Source of the DNA: Spirosoma montaniterrae
GTDB taxonomy: Bacteria; Bacteroidota; Bacteroidia; Cytophagales; Spirosomataceae
Length of the DNA: 64,000 nt
Assembly (NCBI RefSeq): GCF_001988955.1
Contig: NZ_CP014263.1
Coordinates: 4,772,501-4,836,500 of the forward strand
Direction: 5' to 3'
Positions 1 through 9,800 of this stretch are shown here, one piece after another; the first letter of the stretch is position 1; every line of letters begins with the position of its first letter. A program made the position numbers and the translations under genes. Under the pieces are notes generated by a model. That model saw only the letters and a program-made list of their open reading frames with translations, did no database searches and had not been told where the DNA came from.

Positions 1-115
1 GCGACCGGAAATCAGCGATAGCTTGCTTTACAGCTTCCCGTTCGGGCGAACCAGGACGATACTCTTTGACTGGCTCGTTGGCCGGAACAGGCACATTGAA
101 TTGTCCAAACGACAT
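1..115 (-). CDS. pruA: L-glutamate gamma-semialdehyde (1-pyrroline-5-carboxylate) dehydrogenase, N-terminal fragment
   Basis: Only the first 38 codons lie in the window. The rest of the gene runs off the left edge. The start ATG is at 115-113 and the visible protein begins MSFGQFNVPVPANEPVKEY. This matches the conserved start of Bacteroidota P5C dehydrogenases, where a FNVP-P-NEP stretch is followed by a PGSPER-like segment. The enzyme oxidises glutamate semialdehyde to glutamate in proline breakdown. The gene is divergent from thrC, and a Bacteroidota-type promoter can be read 24 bases upstream. The catalytic domain is not visible, so the call rests on the N-terminus alone. Confidence 0.8.
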   Translation of the reverse strand, partial: MSFGQFNVPVPANEPVKEYRPGSPEREAVKQAIADFRS

Positions 116-138
116 AAGAGATCACGATTTTTGGCTTT

Positions 139-169
139 CAAAGGTACGCATCTCCCAACTTATCCACAA
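139..169 (-). promoter_or_regulatory. Candidate pruA promoter (TTG-N20-TACCTTTG)
   Basis: On the minus strand TACCTTTG (146-139) fits the Bacteroidota -7 element TAnnTTTG. A TTG at 169-167 is 20 bases upstream, near the usual 19-21 base spacing to the -33 element. An exact DnaA box (160-168) overlaps the -33 position, so DnaA binding could interfere with pruA transcription. That last point is inference. Confidence 0.5.
160..168 (+). promoter_or_regulatory. Exact DnaA box (TTATCCACA) in the pruA/thrC gap
   Basis: This is a perfect 9/9 match to the DnaA box. A second, near match (TTTTCCACA, 180-188) follows 11 bases later. It is the leftmost member of the DnaA-box set that extends to position 3809. 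Confidence 0.6.
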
Positions 170-255
170 CGAGACATACTTTTCCACATTTCTTTGAATG
201 ATTTCGGCAGATTCGGCTGGTTTTCCGAACTTTGTCATCTTTCCTGACGTGACCT

Positions 256-1563
256 ATGCGCTTCTACAGTACCAATAGCCCACAATCGACAGTATCTATC
301 GAACAGGCTCTGTTTCATAGTATGCCGACTGACAAAGGGCTGTATATGCCCACTCCCTTGCCTCGTTTAGGTGCCAAGTTCTTTAATGACATTGCTGGTT
401 TATCGTTAGCCGATATTGGATTTGCTCTCAGCCAGGCCCTGTTTGGTGATGAGATTGCCAAACAGGATCTGGAAGAGTTAACAGCACAGGCTTTTCCGTT
501 CGATACGCCGGTTGTTGAACTGGAACCGGGTCGGGTTGGCATATTAGAATTGTTTCATGGTCCATCACTGGCGTTTAAAGACGTTGGTGCACGATACATG
601 GCGGCTTTGATGGCACATTTTTCAGCGCGCAACGACAAGGAAATCAACATTTTAGTGGCTACGTCGGGCGATACGGGCGGGGCTGTAGCAATGGGGTTTC
701 ATAATGTACCGGGCGTTCGGGTATCTATTCTGTATCCGAGCGGGCGGGTCAGCGATTTGCAGGAAAAGCAGCTTACTACGCTGGGCGGCAACGTGCGGGC
801 ATTTGAAGTAGATGGCTCATTTGACGAGTGCCAGGCTATTGTGAAACAGGCGTTTGTCGATGTCGAGTTGAATCAGGCATTGGCGTTGTCGTCAGCAAAT
901 TCGATTAATATTTTCCGACTCATTCCACAAGGATTTTATTATGTGCGGGCCTACGGTCAGGTTCGACATCATGGCAAGCCAGTTGTCTTTTCGACACCGA
1001 GTGGCAATTTTGGCAACCTTAGTGCAGGGGTGATGGTCCAGCAGATGGGCCTGCCCATCAGCCATTTTGTAGCTGCAACAAACTTAAACCATGTGGTTCC
1101 TTCCTACTTAGCTTCAGGAAACTACGAGCCGGGCGATTCTGTCGCTACCATATCGAATGCGATGGACGTTGGTAGCCCCAGCAATTTTGTGCGACTGCTC
1201 CATCTATACGGCGATGATTATTCTACTGTAAGCCAGCACGTAACCGGTTATTTCTACACAGATGATGAAACCCGTGCGGGTATGGTTCAGATTCGCGACC
1301 AGCATGGCTACGTAGCCTGTCCGCATACAGCTATTGGGATTATGGGCATAAATCAATATTTAGCTGATAATCAACAGGATGCAGTCGGTATTGCATTGGC
1401 TACGGCGCACCCGGCGAAGTTTAAGCCATTAGTTGAAGACGTATTGAAGCAACCTGTAGAAGTACCCGACCGATTAGCCGTATTAGCCGACCAACCTAAA
1501 AAAAGCACTCGTATTCCGGCAGAATACATGGCCTTTAGAGAGTCATTTCTGCAAACCGTGTAG
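256..1563 (+). CDS. thrC: Threonine synthase
   Basis: Converts O-phosphohomoserine to L-threonine with pyridoxal phosphate, the last step of threonine synthesis, in the cytoplasm. The 435-residue protein has the N-terminal YST segment typical of the family. The PLP lysine is K108 in the context HGPSLAFKD, and the phosphate-binding loop SGDTGG is at 137-142. The length fits bacterial ThrC. The ATG at 256 is the first start after the intergenic region. The gene stands alone, divergent from pruA and convergent with the TPR gene (36 bases between the ends). No thrA or thrB is nearby. Confidence 0.95.
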   Translation: MRFYSTNSPQSTVSIEQALFHSMPTDKGLYMPTPLPRLGAKFFNDIAGLSLADIGFALSQALFGDEIAKQDLEELTAQAFPFDTPVVELEPGRVGILELFHGPSLAFKDVGARYMAALMAHFSARNDKEINILVATSGDTGGAVAMGFHNVPGVRVSILYPSGRVSDLQEKQLTTLGGNVRAFEVDGSFDECQAIVKQAFVDVELNQALALSSANSINIFRLIPQGFYYVRAYGQVRHHGKPVVFSTPSGNFGNLSAGVMVQQMGLPISHFVAATNLNHVVPSYLASGNYEPGDSVATISNAMDVGSPSNFVRLLHLYGDDYSTVSQHVTGYFYTDDETRAGMVQIRDQHGYVACPHTAIGIMGINQYLADNQQDAVGIALATAHPAKFKPLVEDVLKQPVEVPDRLAVLADQPKKSTRIPAEYMAFRESFLQTV

Positions 1564-1599
1564 AAGGCGGGTAAGGTTGACTTTTCTACAGCATGTCCA

Positions 1600-3405
1600 T
1601 TAATTCACTGTATCGCCCCGTAGAGACCGGAATCGTTTTCGGGCTTCAGCCACATAAATACTGCCGGGATACTGGGTCAATAGCTGTTGATAAATAGCCA
1701 TAGCAGCCGGTTTATCTTTGAGTCGCTCCTCGAGAACTTTTCCTTGAGTAAAGAGCGCATCGTCGCCCAATATATCGTTAGGATACTTGGCCATTATTGC
1801 TTTCAGGTCATCAAGGGCTTCTTTGCTTTTACCCTGTTTCAGATACGTATTTGCTCTAAGCCACAGAATTTCGTCGGCTAAACTACTTTCGCCATGTTTT
1901 ATCCACATGTCGTTGAGTTTATCCACAGCCTCATCTGTTTTATTTTGAAAAAGTAACAGGTCAATTGCAGCGTATGCCCGCATGGCAGATTCGGTGCTGT
2001 CTTCGCCTGTGTTATCCACAATTAACAGACTTAGCTGCTCAGCATCATTGGCGATTTCGCGCGAGGTAGCCAGTTTTAATACATCGAGTACGTCTTTCGC
2101 CACCGCAAAATCGCCCTTGTAGTAGTGTAATTTGGCATTTTTAAGCTTAGCCTCATACCCAAGTAGTTCTTCTTTCTGCGACTTTTCAACCTGCGAGTAT
2201 AACAAGGTCGATTCCCAGGGTTCGCCCTTCAACAGGTAGATATCGCCTTTGTCAATTTTGCACTTATCCACAAAATTTCGATCATTTTTCCCCAGATCAA
2301 TGGCTAAATCAAGCACAGACAAAGCCGTATCGCGACTGTCTAAATAATTTCCATACAAATTAGCCGTGCTTCGCAGTGCTTCCAGCGTTTTTACGTTTGT
2401 ACCAATTTCCTGCAACATCCGCTGATAATCGGCGATGAGTTTTCTGATTTCATATTTATCTACCGGGTATGTATTCTTAACCTGCTCTTCACGGGCGTTA
2501 ATCACTAACCGGCGGGCAAATGGGTATAACTGTCCCTGTGGGTACGTTGTAGCAATATACTCGAAGGCGTCGGCAGCCGCTTTGTACTCTTTGTTGTTCA
2601 TTGCCAGCATACCGAGGTCATACACCCTGCCCCCATTTAGCTTCATGCGTTTATCGGTTGCTTTCTCCTGTAACAAAGCCCGGCTAAATTTCTGTTTTTG
2701 AACAAAGAACCACACCAGCAATTCGTTGTAAGCCAGTTCGCCCGGCTCCTGTTGAATTTTTGCGTACAACGCTGACTCTACTAAGGGTTCTTCTTTTGTA
2801 TTAATGAAACTCTGCAACGTAGCTATGACTTTTTCCTTTTTATCTGGCTGTTTGCTCGTCAGGATGGTTTCATCGATAGCTTTTTGGGTTTGACCCGTTG
2901 CCCTGTACAGGGCCATTAAATCCTCGCTGTAGGCCGTTTGTTCTCTGCTGACCTCACGGGCCGTTTCCAAGGCTCGAATCGCCCAGCGGGCTTCTCCTGA
3001 CTCGGAGAACGCTGTAGCAATCTTTTCTAACCGGGTTGTATTTGATTTACTATGCTGCACAGCCGCTGTGTACTGCGTGTTGGCCGTTACTGTGTCGCCC
3101 TGCTGTGCGGCAATTTGCCCGATGAGCAATTCATAATAAGGTTTATTCGTCTCATCGCTTCGTTGTTGCTTTCGCAAATACTTCAGCGCATCGTCCGTTT
3201 TGTTTGTTCGCTGCAAGCTTCCCACATAGCGAGACAAGCGCGTCCAGGTCACATCGCCTTTCAACAAGCGGCTGTACTCATTAGCTGCTTTTTCGAACTC
3301 GCCAGCTTTGTAATATTCTTCGGCCAATGTAGCCCCGCCCTCCTGACCCCACGCCAGACAGGTCAGCAACAAAAGCATAACAACAGCAATTGACCTTATT
3401 AACAT
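1600..3405 (-). CDS. Secreted tetratricopeptide-repeat protein
   Basis: The ATG at 3405 gives a 601-residue protein with a clear signal peptide (charged MLIR, a Val/Leu-rich core, then LAWGQ). A longer frame opening with TTG at 3495 would bury the signal peptide, so I reject it. The mature part is almost entirely helical repeats of TPR type: EEYYKAGEFEKAANEYSRLL near the N-terminus, and ALDDLKAIMAKYP and AMAIYQQLLTQYPGS near the C-terminus. It probably acts in the periplasm as a protein-binding scaffold. No enzyme motif is visible. Four exact DnaA boxes lie inside the coding region (1899, 1919, 2012, 2264), which is odd for a protein gene. The 5' end abuts the candidate replication origin. 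Confidence 0.85.
   Translation of the reverse strand: MLIRSIAVVMLLLLTCLAWGQEGGATLAEEYYKAGEFEKAANEYSRLLKGDVTWTRLSRYVGSLQRTNKTDDALKYLRKQQRSDETNKPYYELLIGQIAAQQGDTVTANTQYTAAVQHSKSNTTRLEKIATAFSESGEARWAIRALETAREVSREQTAYSEDLMALYRATGQTQKAIDETILTSKQPDKKEKVIATLQSFINTKEEPLVESALYAKIQQEPGELAYNELLVWFFVQKQKFSRALLQEKATDKRMKLNGGRVYDLGMLAMNNKEYKAAADAFEYIATTYPQGQLYPFARRLVINAREEQVKNTYPVDKYEIRKLIADYQRMLQEIGTNVKTLEALRSTANLYGNYLDSRDTALSVLDLAIDLGKNDRNFVDKCKIDKGDIYLLKGEPWESTLLYSQVEKSQKEELLGYEAKLKNAKLHYYKGDFAVAKDVLDVLKLATSREIANDAEQLSLLIVDNTGEDSTESAMRAYAAIDLLLFQNKTDEAVDKLNDMWIKHGESSLADEILWLRANTYLKQGKSKEALDDLKAIMAKYPNDILGDDALFTQGKVLEERLKDKPAAMAIYQQLLTQYPGSIYVAEARKRFRSLRGDTVN
1899..2272 (+). promoter_or_regulatory. Cluster of four exact DnaA boxes inside the TPR gene
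   Basis: TTATCCACA occurs exactly at 1899-1907, 1919-1927, 2012-2020 and 2264-2272, all in the same orientation. They are read in different codon frames of the overlapping gene, so protein conservation does not explain them. They belong to the same group as the intergenic cluster at 3450-3809. Confidence 0.6.
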
Positions 3406-3449
3406 TTTATAAAAGAGTCTTTTAAAGTAAACGTTATTATTCTTATTAG

Positions 3450-3845
3450 GTGTGTGGACATGTTGACAAATACTTTTCCCACACAATCTTATCAAAAATG
3501 TGGATAAATAAAGTGCATTTGTCAGCCTTTAACCAAAAGTTATCCACGTTTAACCCATTGACAATTTGATAAATAACATTTTTTTCCACAAATTCTCTGC
3601 CACTGCCTGTGGATTTGTGGAAAAAAGTTTTGCACAGTTTACAGTGAGGAAAAGTACCCCGGTTTCAGGTTGATAAGTGTCGACTTCTCCACAACTAAAC
3701 GGCCTATTTTGATGTATGTGGAAAACTCGCTACGTATTCCACAGAGACAAACCTATTTATTGACAAGTTTTCCACATAGAATAGCCGTTTATGCACACAC
3801 TTATGCACATAAAAATTTAACATTTTTAATATTGAATTGACCTCT
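3450..3845. other. oriC: Candidate chromosomal replication origin (oriC): DnaA-box cluster plus AT-rich unwinding element
   Basis: Three exact DnaA boxes of the form TTATnCACA are present: 3499-3507 (minus), 3789-3797 and 3801-3809 (plus, 12 bases apart). Single-mismatch boxes lie at 3540, 3582, 3608 (minus), 3616 (minus), 3628, 3685, 3717 (minus) and 3768. The two TTATGCACA boxes are followed directly by an AT-rich block (3810-3840) that could be the DNA unwinding element. This is the only gap above 300 bases in the window. mnmG (gidA), which often neighbours oriC, lies 1 kb away, and parS-like sites are at 6726 and 16711. dnaA is not in the window, which is common when oriC and dnaA are separate. 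The identification is inference from motif density. Confidence 0.72.
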
Positions 3846-3886
3846 TTTCCAGAGAAAGCGCAGAGATGTGAAGGCGGCAAATTAGC

Positions 3887-4807
3887 CTACATTTTTTTGA
3901 TGATATACGTTATGCTGGAAGAATGACCGCTTGTTGACGCTTTCAGATTAGATACTAAACCTGTCCACCCACTGTTTATATAATCTGTATTGCCCTTGCG
4001 ATATTTTGTACTAAGCAGAGCTATGTAGAATGCATCGAAATTCATAGGTATTTGTTTTTGTATTCGCATTCCGTGTTTTTCAACCAACTGTTTCATCGTA
4101 GCTGGCGTAAAATGGTAGAGGTGCCGGGGTACATCGTAGGCTGCCCAATACCGACCATAGTGGGTTGCATCGTATGAGTCTGAATTTGGTACGGCAATGA
4201 TGAGCGTTCCCTGTTCAGTTAATAACTGCCGTAATTGCTCTAAGGTCTCCCCCAAATTTGGAATGTGTTCCAGTACATGCCAAAGCGTAATACTATCAAA
4301 CTGTTTCAGCTCGCTACTAATTGAATCGAGCGAGGGCGCAATAGACAGATTCAGCTTTTTCTCAGCAACCTCACGAGCGTCAGCATCCGGTTCCATACCG
4401 GCAATTTTCCAACCCCCGTTCTGGCAGGTCTCTAAAAAGGCACCTGTGCCGCAGCCAACATCCAACAAACTACCAACCCCTGCATTCAACTTGTTCAGAA
4501 GCGATAATTTTGATTTTAGGGTGTACGAACGCACTGTCCGGTAAATTGAATTAATTAATCCTCCACCCTGGTCATTGTGAGAAACGTATGCATAGGATTT
4601 ATAATAGTTACCTATTTCAGACAAATCCGGGCGCGGATTGGTTAATCTTAATCCGCAATTATCGCACTGTTGTATGGCGAAGTCTTGTTGGCTGACCAAG
4701 TAATCACGGCAAACAAGAAAAGGGCTAAACCTGGTGGTATTGCAAAGGGGGCAGGCAAGTACAGTTTCCAAAGTATTTGTCACGTTAAAAATGCGGCTGG
4801 CAGGCAT
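3887..4807 (-). CDS. Class I SAM-dependent methyltransferase with N-terminal zinc ribbon
   Basis: The 306-residue protein opens with a probable zinc-binding pair (C19-x2-C22 and C48-x2-C51). A Rossmann methyltransferase domain follows, with motif I LLDVGCGTGAFLE around 114-125 and the post-motif segment WHVLEHIPN near 176-184. This is the layout of the Methyltransf_23 family, in which the ribbon precedes the catalytic domain. The substrate cannot be told from sequence. Related proteins act on sugars, lipids or quinones. It lies 37 bases downstream of mnmG on the same strand, so the two are probably co-transcribed. Confidence 0.85.
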   Translation of the reverse strand: MPASRIFNVTNTLETVLACPLCNTTRFSPFLVCRDYLVSQQDFAIQQCDNCGLRLTNPRPDLSEIGNYYKSYAYVSHNDQGGGLINSIYRTVRSYTLKSKLSLLNKLNAGVGSLLDVGCGTGAFLETCQNGGWKIAGMEPDADAREVAEKKLNLSIAPSLDSISSELKQFDSITLWHVLEHIPNLGETLEQLRQLLTEQGTLIIAVPNSDSYDATHYGRYWAAYDVPRHLYHFTPATMKQLVEKHGMRIQKQIPMNFDAFYIALLSTKYRKGNTDYINSGWTGLVSNLKASTSGHSSSITYIIKKM

Positions 4808-4844
4808 GTCCCAAATAGCCTGCCAACCATTGAGTATTTATAAA

Positions 4845-6704
4845 TCAGCGACCCATATATACTAACAGGATCGATACATCGGAGGGGCTAACGCCACTAA
4901 TCCGTGATGCCTGACCGATAGTACCGGGTCGTAATCGCTTCAATTTTTCACGTCCTTCAAACGATAACGCGCCCAATCGGTCGTAGTCGAAGGTGGGATG
5001 GATTGTTAAATTTTCCCACCTGTCTAACTTTTCGGCGTTCTGTTTTTCACGGGATAAATAGTCTTCGTACTTGATTTCAATAATGGTTTGCTCGAGTACC
5101 TCCTCTCCTATTGCAGGCAAGTTGGGTACTAAGGCCAGCAATCCATATATATTTTCCTGATCTATTTCAGGCCGTTTCAGTAGTGTGTATAAACTACCTT
5201 TCTCACGAAGCGGTGAGCTGTTCATAGACAACAGCCAGTTATTTACATCTTCGGGCTTGATTTTCGTACTCCGAATAACTTCGGTTAGCGTTGCTACCCC
5301 GTCACGCTTTTGAATCATTTTTTCATAGCGTTCCTGTGAGGCTAACCCTATCGCGTACCCCTTTTCTGTCAACCGGATGTCAGCGTTATCCTGTCGCAAC
5401 AATGTTCGGTACTCGGCCCGCGAGGTAAACATACGATAAGGCTCCTCAGTACCTTTCGTGATCAAATCATCGATTAAGACCCCAATGTAGCCTTCTGACC
5501 GTTTAATGGTGAATTCAGCTTCTTCATGAACATTTCTATGCGCGTTGATACCAGCAATCAAACCTTGACATGCAGCTTCTTCATAACCTGTTGTACCGTT
5601 TATCTGACCGGCAAAGAACAGATTGTTTATTAAACGAGTCTCCAAAGTAGACTTTAACTGTGTTGGCGGGAAGTAATCGTATTCTACAGCATAACCGGGT
5701 CGAAACATGCGTACTTGCTCAAAACCGGGAATTTTCCGTAAGGCATCATACTGAACCGATTCAGGTAATGATGTCGAAAAACCATTTACGTAAACTTCTA
5801 CCGTATCCCAACCTTCTGGCTCCACGAAAATCTGGTGACGGTCTTTATCGGCAAATCGATTGATTTTATCTTCGATGGATGGGCAATAGCGCGGACCTAA
5901 CCCCTTTATTCGACCCGTAAACATAGGCGACTTTTCGAAGCCCGTTTTCAGTTCATCGTGTACACTTTCGTTTGTGTAGGTAATCCAGCATGAGCGTTGT
6001 TGCGTTAGCGAGGGTGTATCGGTATAAGAAAACTTACCCGGTTTTTCATCTCCCAACTGCTCTTCCATCAGGCCGTAGTTCAGACTCCGGCCGTCTACAC
6101 GCGGAGGAGTGCCTGTCTTCATTCTACCTGCTTCGAAACCGAGTGTTGCTAACTGTTCGGTCAACCCTGTGGCTGAGCGTTCAGCCGTTCGTCCCCCGCC
6201 AAAAACTTTCTCGCCAATGAACATCTGCCCATTCAGAAATGTGCCATTCGTGAGTACAACAGCTTTAGCTGAAAACGTAACGCCTAAGGTTGTTTTTACA
6301 CCCGTAATTCGCCCATCTTTCACTAACACTTCGTTGACAGTGTCTTGCCAGAAGTCGATCAGTTTATTTGCTTCAAGCGTTTTTCGCCATTCCCAGGCAA
6401 ACATATTGCGGTCGCTTTGGCAACGTGGACTCCACATAGCGGGACCTTTCGAGCGGTTTAGCATTCGAAATTGAATCATGCTCTTGTCGCTTATGATTCC
6501 CGACATGCCACCCAAAGCATCTACCTCACGCACAATTTGTCCTTTTGCCACCCCGCCCATAGCTGGATTGCACGACATTTGTGCGATAGTTTGCATATTC
6601 ATTGTAATCAGTAAAACCGTTGACCCCATTGTGGCGGCTGCGTGTGCAGCTTCACAGCCGGCGTGCCCGGCACCAACTACAATAACATCGTATGATGAAA
6701 ACAT
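4845..6704 (-). CDS. mnmG: tRNA uridine-5-carboxymethylaminomethyl modification enzyme MnmG (GidA)
   Basis: FAD-dependent subunit that, with MnmE, places the cmnm5 group on wobble uridine-34 of several tRNAs. The 619-residue length is usual. The N-terminal dinucleotide-binding loop GAGHAGCEAA starts at residue 11, followed by the family-typical SCNPAMGGVAKG and MWSPRCQSDR segments. GTGYEEAACQGLIAGINA and a TSRAEYR segment lie in the second half, and the C-terminal helical MnmE-binding domain is intact. The ATG at 6704 gives the standard start MFSSYDVIVVGAGH. The leader holds a parS-like palindrome. Its position 1 kb from the candidate oriC is a recurrent arrangement in bacteria. Here, however, it is transcribed toward the origin. 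Confidence 0.97.
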   Translation of the reverse strand: MFSSYDVIVVGAGHAGCEAAHAAATMGSTVLLITMNMQTIAQMSCNPAMGGVAKGQIVREVDALGGMSGIISDKSMIQFRMLNRSKGPAMWSPRCQSDRNMFAWEWRKTLEANKLIDFWQDTVNEVLVKDGRITGVKTTLGVTFSAKAVVLTNGTFLNGQMFIGEKVFGGGRTAERSATGLTEQLATLGFEAGRMKTGTPPRVDGRSLNYGLMEEQLGDEKPGKFSYTDTPSLTQQRSCWITYTNESVHDELKTGFEKSPMFTGRIKGLGPRYCPSIEDKINRFADKDRHQIFVEPEGWDTVEVYVNGFSTSLPESVQYDALRKIPGFEQVRMFRPGYAVEYDYFPPTQLKSTLETRLINNLFFAGQINGTTGYEEAACQGLIAGINAHRNVHEEAEFTIKRSEGYIGVLIDDLITKGTEEPYRMFTSRAEYRTLLRQDNADIRLTEKGYAIGLASQERYEKMIQKRDGVATLTEVIRSTKIKPEDVNNWLLSMNSSPLREKGSLYTLLKRPEIDQENIYGLLALVPNLPAIGEEVLEQTIIEIKYEDYLSREKQNAEKLDRWENLTIHPTFDYDRLGALSFEGREKLKRLRPGTIGQASRISGVSPSDVSILLVYMGR

Positions 6705-6725
6705 GGCTGTGTAAATTTTGAAAAA

Positions 6726-6741
6726 TGTTTCACGTGGAAAC
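6726..6741. promoter_or_regulatory. Imperfect parS-like site in the mnmG leader
   Basis: TGTTTCACGTGGAAAC keeps the CACGTG core and 13 of 16 positions of the ParB target, whether compared with the GTTTCAC/GTGAAAC or the GTTCCAC/GTGGAAC form. It lies 21 bases upstream of the mnmG start codon. With the better site at 16711 it fits an origin-proximal parS group. Alone it would be weak evidence. Confidence 0.4.
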
Positions 6742-6810
6742 TTTTCGCAAAATTGATAAAATTTAGATTAATGAGAAGATTGACTCTAAAACAGTTCTAA
6801 GTGGAACAAA

Positions 6811-6843
6811 AAAACGTCGGCCTAAGTGCCAGCCGACGTTTCT
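6811..6843 (-). terminator. Rho-independent terminator of the DUF4175 gene
   Basis: The 9-base perfect arms AACGTCGGC (6813-6821) and GCCGACGTT (6832-6840) enclose a 10-base loop. Read on the minus strand the hairpin is followed by a run of T. It closes the DUF4175 transcript before mnmG. Confidence 0.8.
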
Positions 6844-6862
6844 CATTTCTTTCAGGCAAGTG

Positions 6863-9800
6863 TTAATTACCAAGCCGTTGCAAATACTGATTGGCCTCTT
6901 TCTTGTAGAACTGATTATAATTGGGCGTAACCGAGCGTAAAACCTCAACCTGTTTTACCTTCTGCTGCATAGTAGCAGAGTCGAAGAAAGAAGGCTGACT
7001 TTGCTTGAGCGATTTGGCCGTTTCGGCCTGACGTTTCGGGTCTTCCTCCTGCTGCTTCAATGCTTTCTCCGATTCAAGTAAGCGGGTCATAATCTCATTC
7101 TGCCGGTTAAGCGTGTTTTGATTTAATCGCTTATTAACCAGGTCCGTTTCGGTTTCATCCATTTTTTTTATCAGCTCGTCAACCTGTTGTTGCTGCTGCT
7201 TGCCTACCTCTGTTCCTTTCGCCCTCTCCTCTAACTGCCTCAGCATATTCCGAATCATCGCCTGCTGAGCCGCTAATTGAGAAAGTTCTTCTGATAAACC
7301 ACGGCCCGATTTTCCAGACTTGGCAAGTTTCTCCATGCGGCTGTTCATCTCCTTTTGCATCTTGCCAAGCCCCTCCTCTCCGCCTTGCTTCTTCCCTTTC
7401 TTCCCACTTGCTCCAGCCCCCGGCATTGCCATTGCCTGCATCTGCTGCTTCATATTCTTCAGAACATCACTCAACATGAGAGCCAGATTGTTCATCGACG
7501 TCATGGCAAATTGCTGCTTTGACGAGGCCATACTCAACCGACGTTCTCGTAGTTGCAGCACACTTTCATCCATGTAAAATTTCATGTTTGTCAGCTCACG
7601 CGTCACGAACGATTGAATTTGAACTACCCGGCTCGCCAATGCATTCAGACTGTCTTCAATAATTTTGGCGTCATCCTGAAGCTTTAACTGTTCCTGAGAA
7701 AGCTTTGTCACGCGTGGATCCTGCAAACTCATACCCCGGAAATCTTTCATCACACGCTCTTGTCCAAATGACAGCGTAATTAGGTTTTCAAGAATATTAC
7801 GCAAATCATCCATGTTCTCCTGAAGCTCCTCCATCTCGGCTGATTCCATCGATTCCTCCATCGACTGTTTCATAGACCGCATGGACTTCGACGCTTTGCT
7901 TTGTGATGAAGCCGCTTTTTTACCCTGCTTCTGCTTCATTTGCTTCATTGCTTCCTGCATAGCACTCTCCGCATCTTTCTGGTCTTTTTCAGAAGGATCA
8001 GGTTTATTTAGGCCGTCTTTTTCAGCCTGCTTGATCATCTCTTCGAGTTGTTCCTGAAGCTTTTTAAAATCCTCCTCCGACTGTTGCTGTTGCTGCATCT
8101 GATCGGCGTTTGGTTCGTTGGTCTTCTCGTTTTCCTGCGCCTGTTCGTCTAATCGATCAGCCTGCTTTTCGAGTTCTTTCGCCAGGTTCTCAACTTTCTG
8201 CTCCAATTGCATCTGCTTGAAAAGCTTCAAGGCCCGATCAAGATCACGTTCCATATTCCGCTCTTTACGACTCAAACGATCAAGCAAATCAGACGCCTTC
8301 TCATCCTGCTTCTTTTCGAGAAGTTGTTTCAATTGTTCATACAGTTGCTTGGCTTCAGGGTCTAATAGCTCGTTAAAAAGCTTCTGTAGCTGCTCCAGTT
8401 TCTCTTTCACTGCCTGATCATTCTGGGAGAAACGTTGTTGCATCTCATTCGTCTTCTGAAACTGCTCCTGCAACTTTTGAACCTCACGCAGAAGTTCTTC
8501 GCGTTTTTTTAGAATATCCTGTAACTGTTTTTTATCCTGGAAGTCAGATGATTTCTTGGTACGCATCCGATCTTCCATCTGATTCAGTTCACGCTTGATC
8601 TCCTGCGTTTTACTCAGGGCATTGTCAATCTGTTGCTCGGTTTTCTCAGCAGATTTGTCAACTTGCTTTTGCACTTCCAACTGCGTCGGAATGGCAAAGT
8701 TTAATTGATTTGAGCGACTCGATTTGGGGCCGCTTACACCATCGTTATCCCAGACCTGAACATAGTAGTCTAACTTATCGCCCTGTTGTAATTGCAGGCT
8801 GTCGAGCGACCAGTTATAAACGAAGTTCTGTGAAGTAGTCGACCGATTAACCGGGATGTCTTTGCTACGCAGGGGCGTTTCTTTACCGTCGCGAATTATT
8901 TTATAATTCAGCCGCAGTTTAGAAAAACCGTAATCATCAGAAACCAGACCCGATAGAGATATGAAATTATAGGTAACAGTATCCTGAATGCGATCCACAG
9001 AAATTTGCGGAAACCGGTCAGGAATAACCTGAACATTATATTGAATACTCGACGGAGAGGCAATCTGCGCGTTCTTCAGCGACACGGTATATTGCGCATT
9101 TTGCATCAAACGGCGGCTAACAGCAAATGTATTGTCGTCAATTAAACGAGCAGGCGTAGACCGGGTATCGGTGTTGAACCGAAGAGAAAGCGAATCTGTA
9201 TGGTCGGCAGCAAATTCCCAGTTCACTACTGTTCCCTGCGGCACAAGCAGATTACCCACGTTTGCCAATTGCTCACTGGGCTTTTGCAAATAAGCCGGAT
9301 AATCGAGCCGGACATTAAATGATAAAACGGCTGGTCGGTCGATTAAAGCAACTGTATACGTCTGCGAATTAAAGCCAGCAGCTTCCAGATGAAAATCTAA
9401 ATCACGCTGTATATTATCGAACGTATAGGTAAACTGCTGTCCCGCCTGATCCAGTTTAAAACGAGTCCCATTCGCCGTAACAACGTATACCGACTGGGGC
9501 AGTGCATCTCCCTTTAGTTTCACTGACAATGGAAAGTCTTCGTTGCGAAAGGCTTTCATACTCTTGTTTTGTACAATAAACTGAAACGGAGCTTCTTCAA
9601 CGAACTCCTTATTGTAGTTGACCAAGCGAGTAGATGACTTAGTGAAGAAAGTAGGGTTCACTAACAAAATTCCCAAAATCAACGCCAATGGAGGAATGGC
9701 ATATTTCAAGAATCGGCGGTTGCGGCTAATCTGGATAGCGTTGGCAAAGCGGTTAATTAGTAACTGTTGTGAGCGTTGCTGCAAACTTGCCTGAAGAAGA

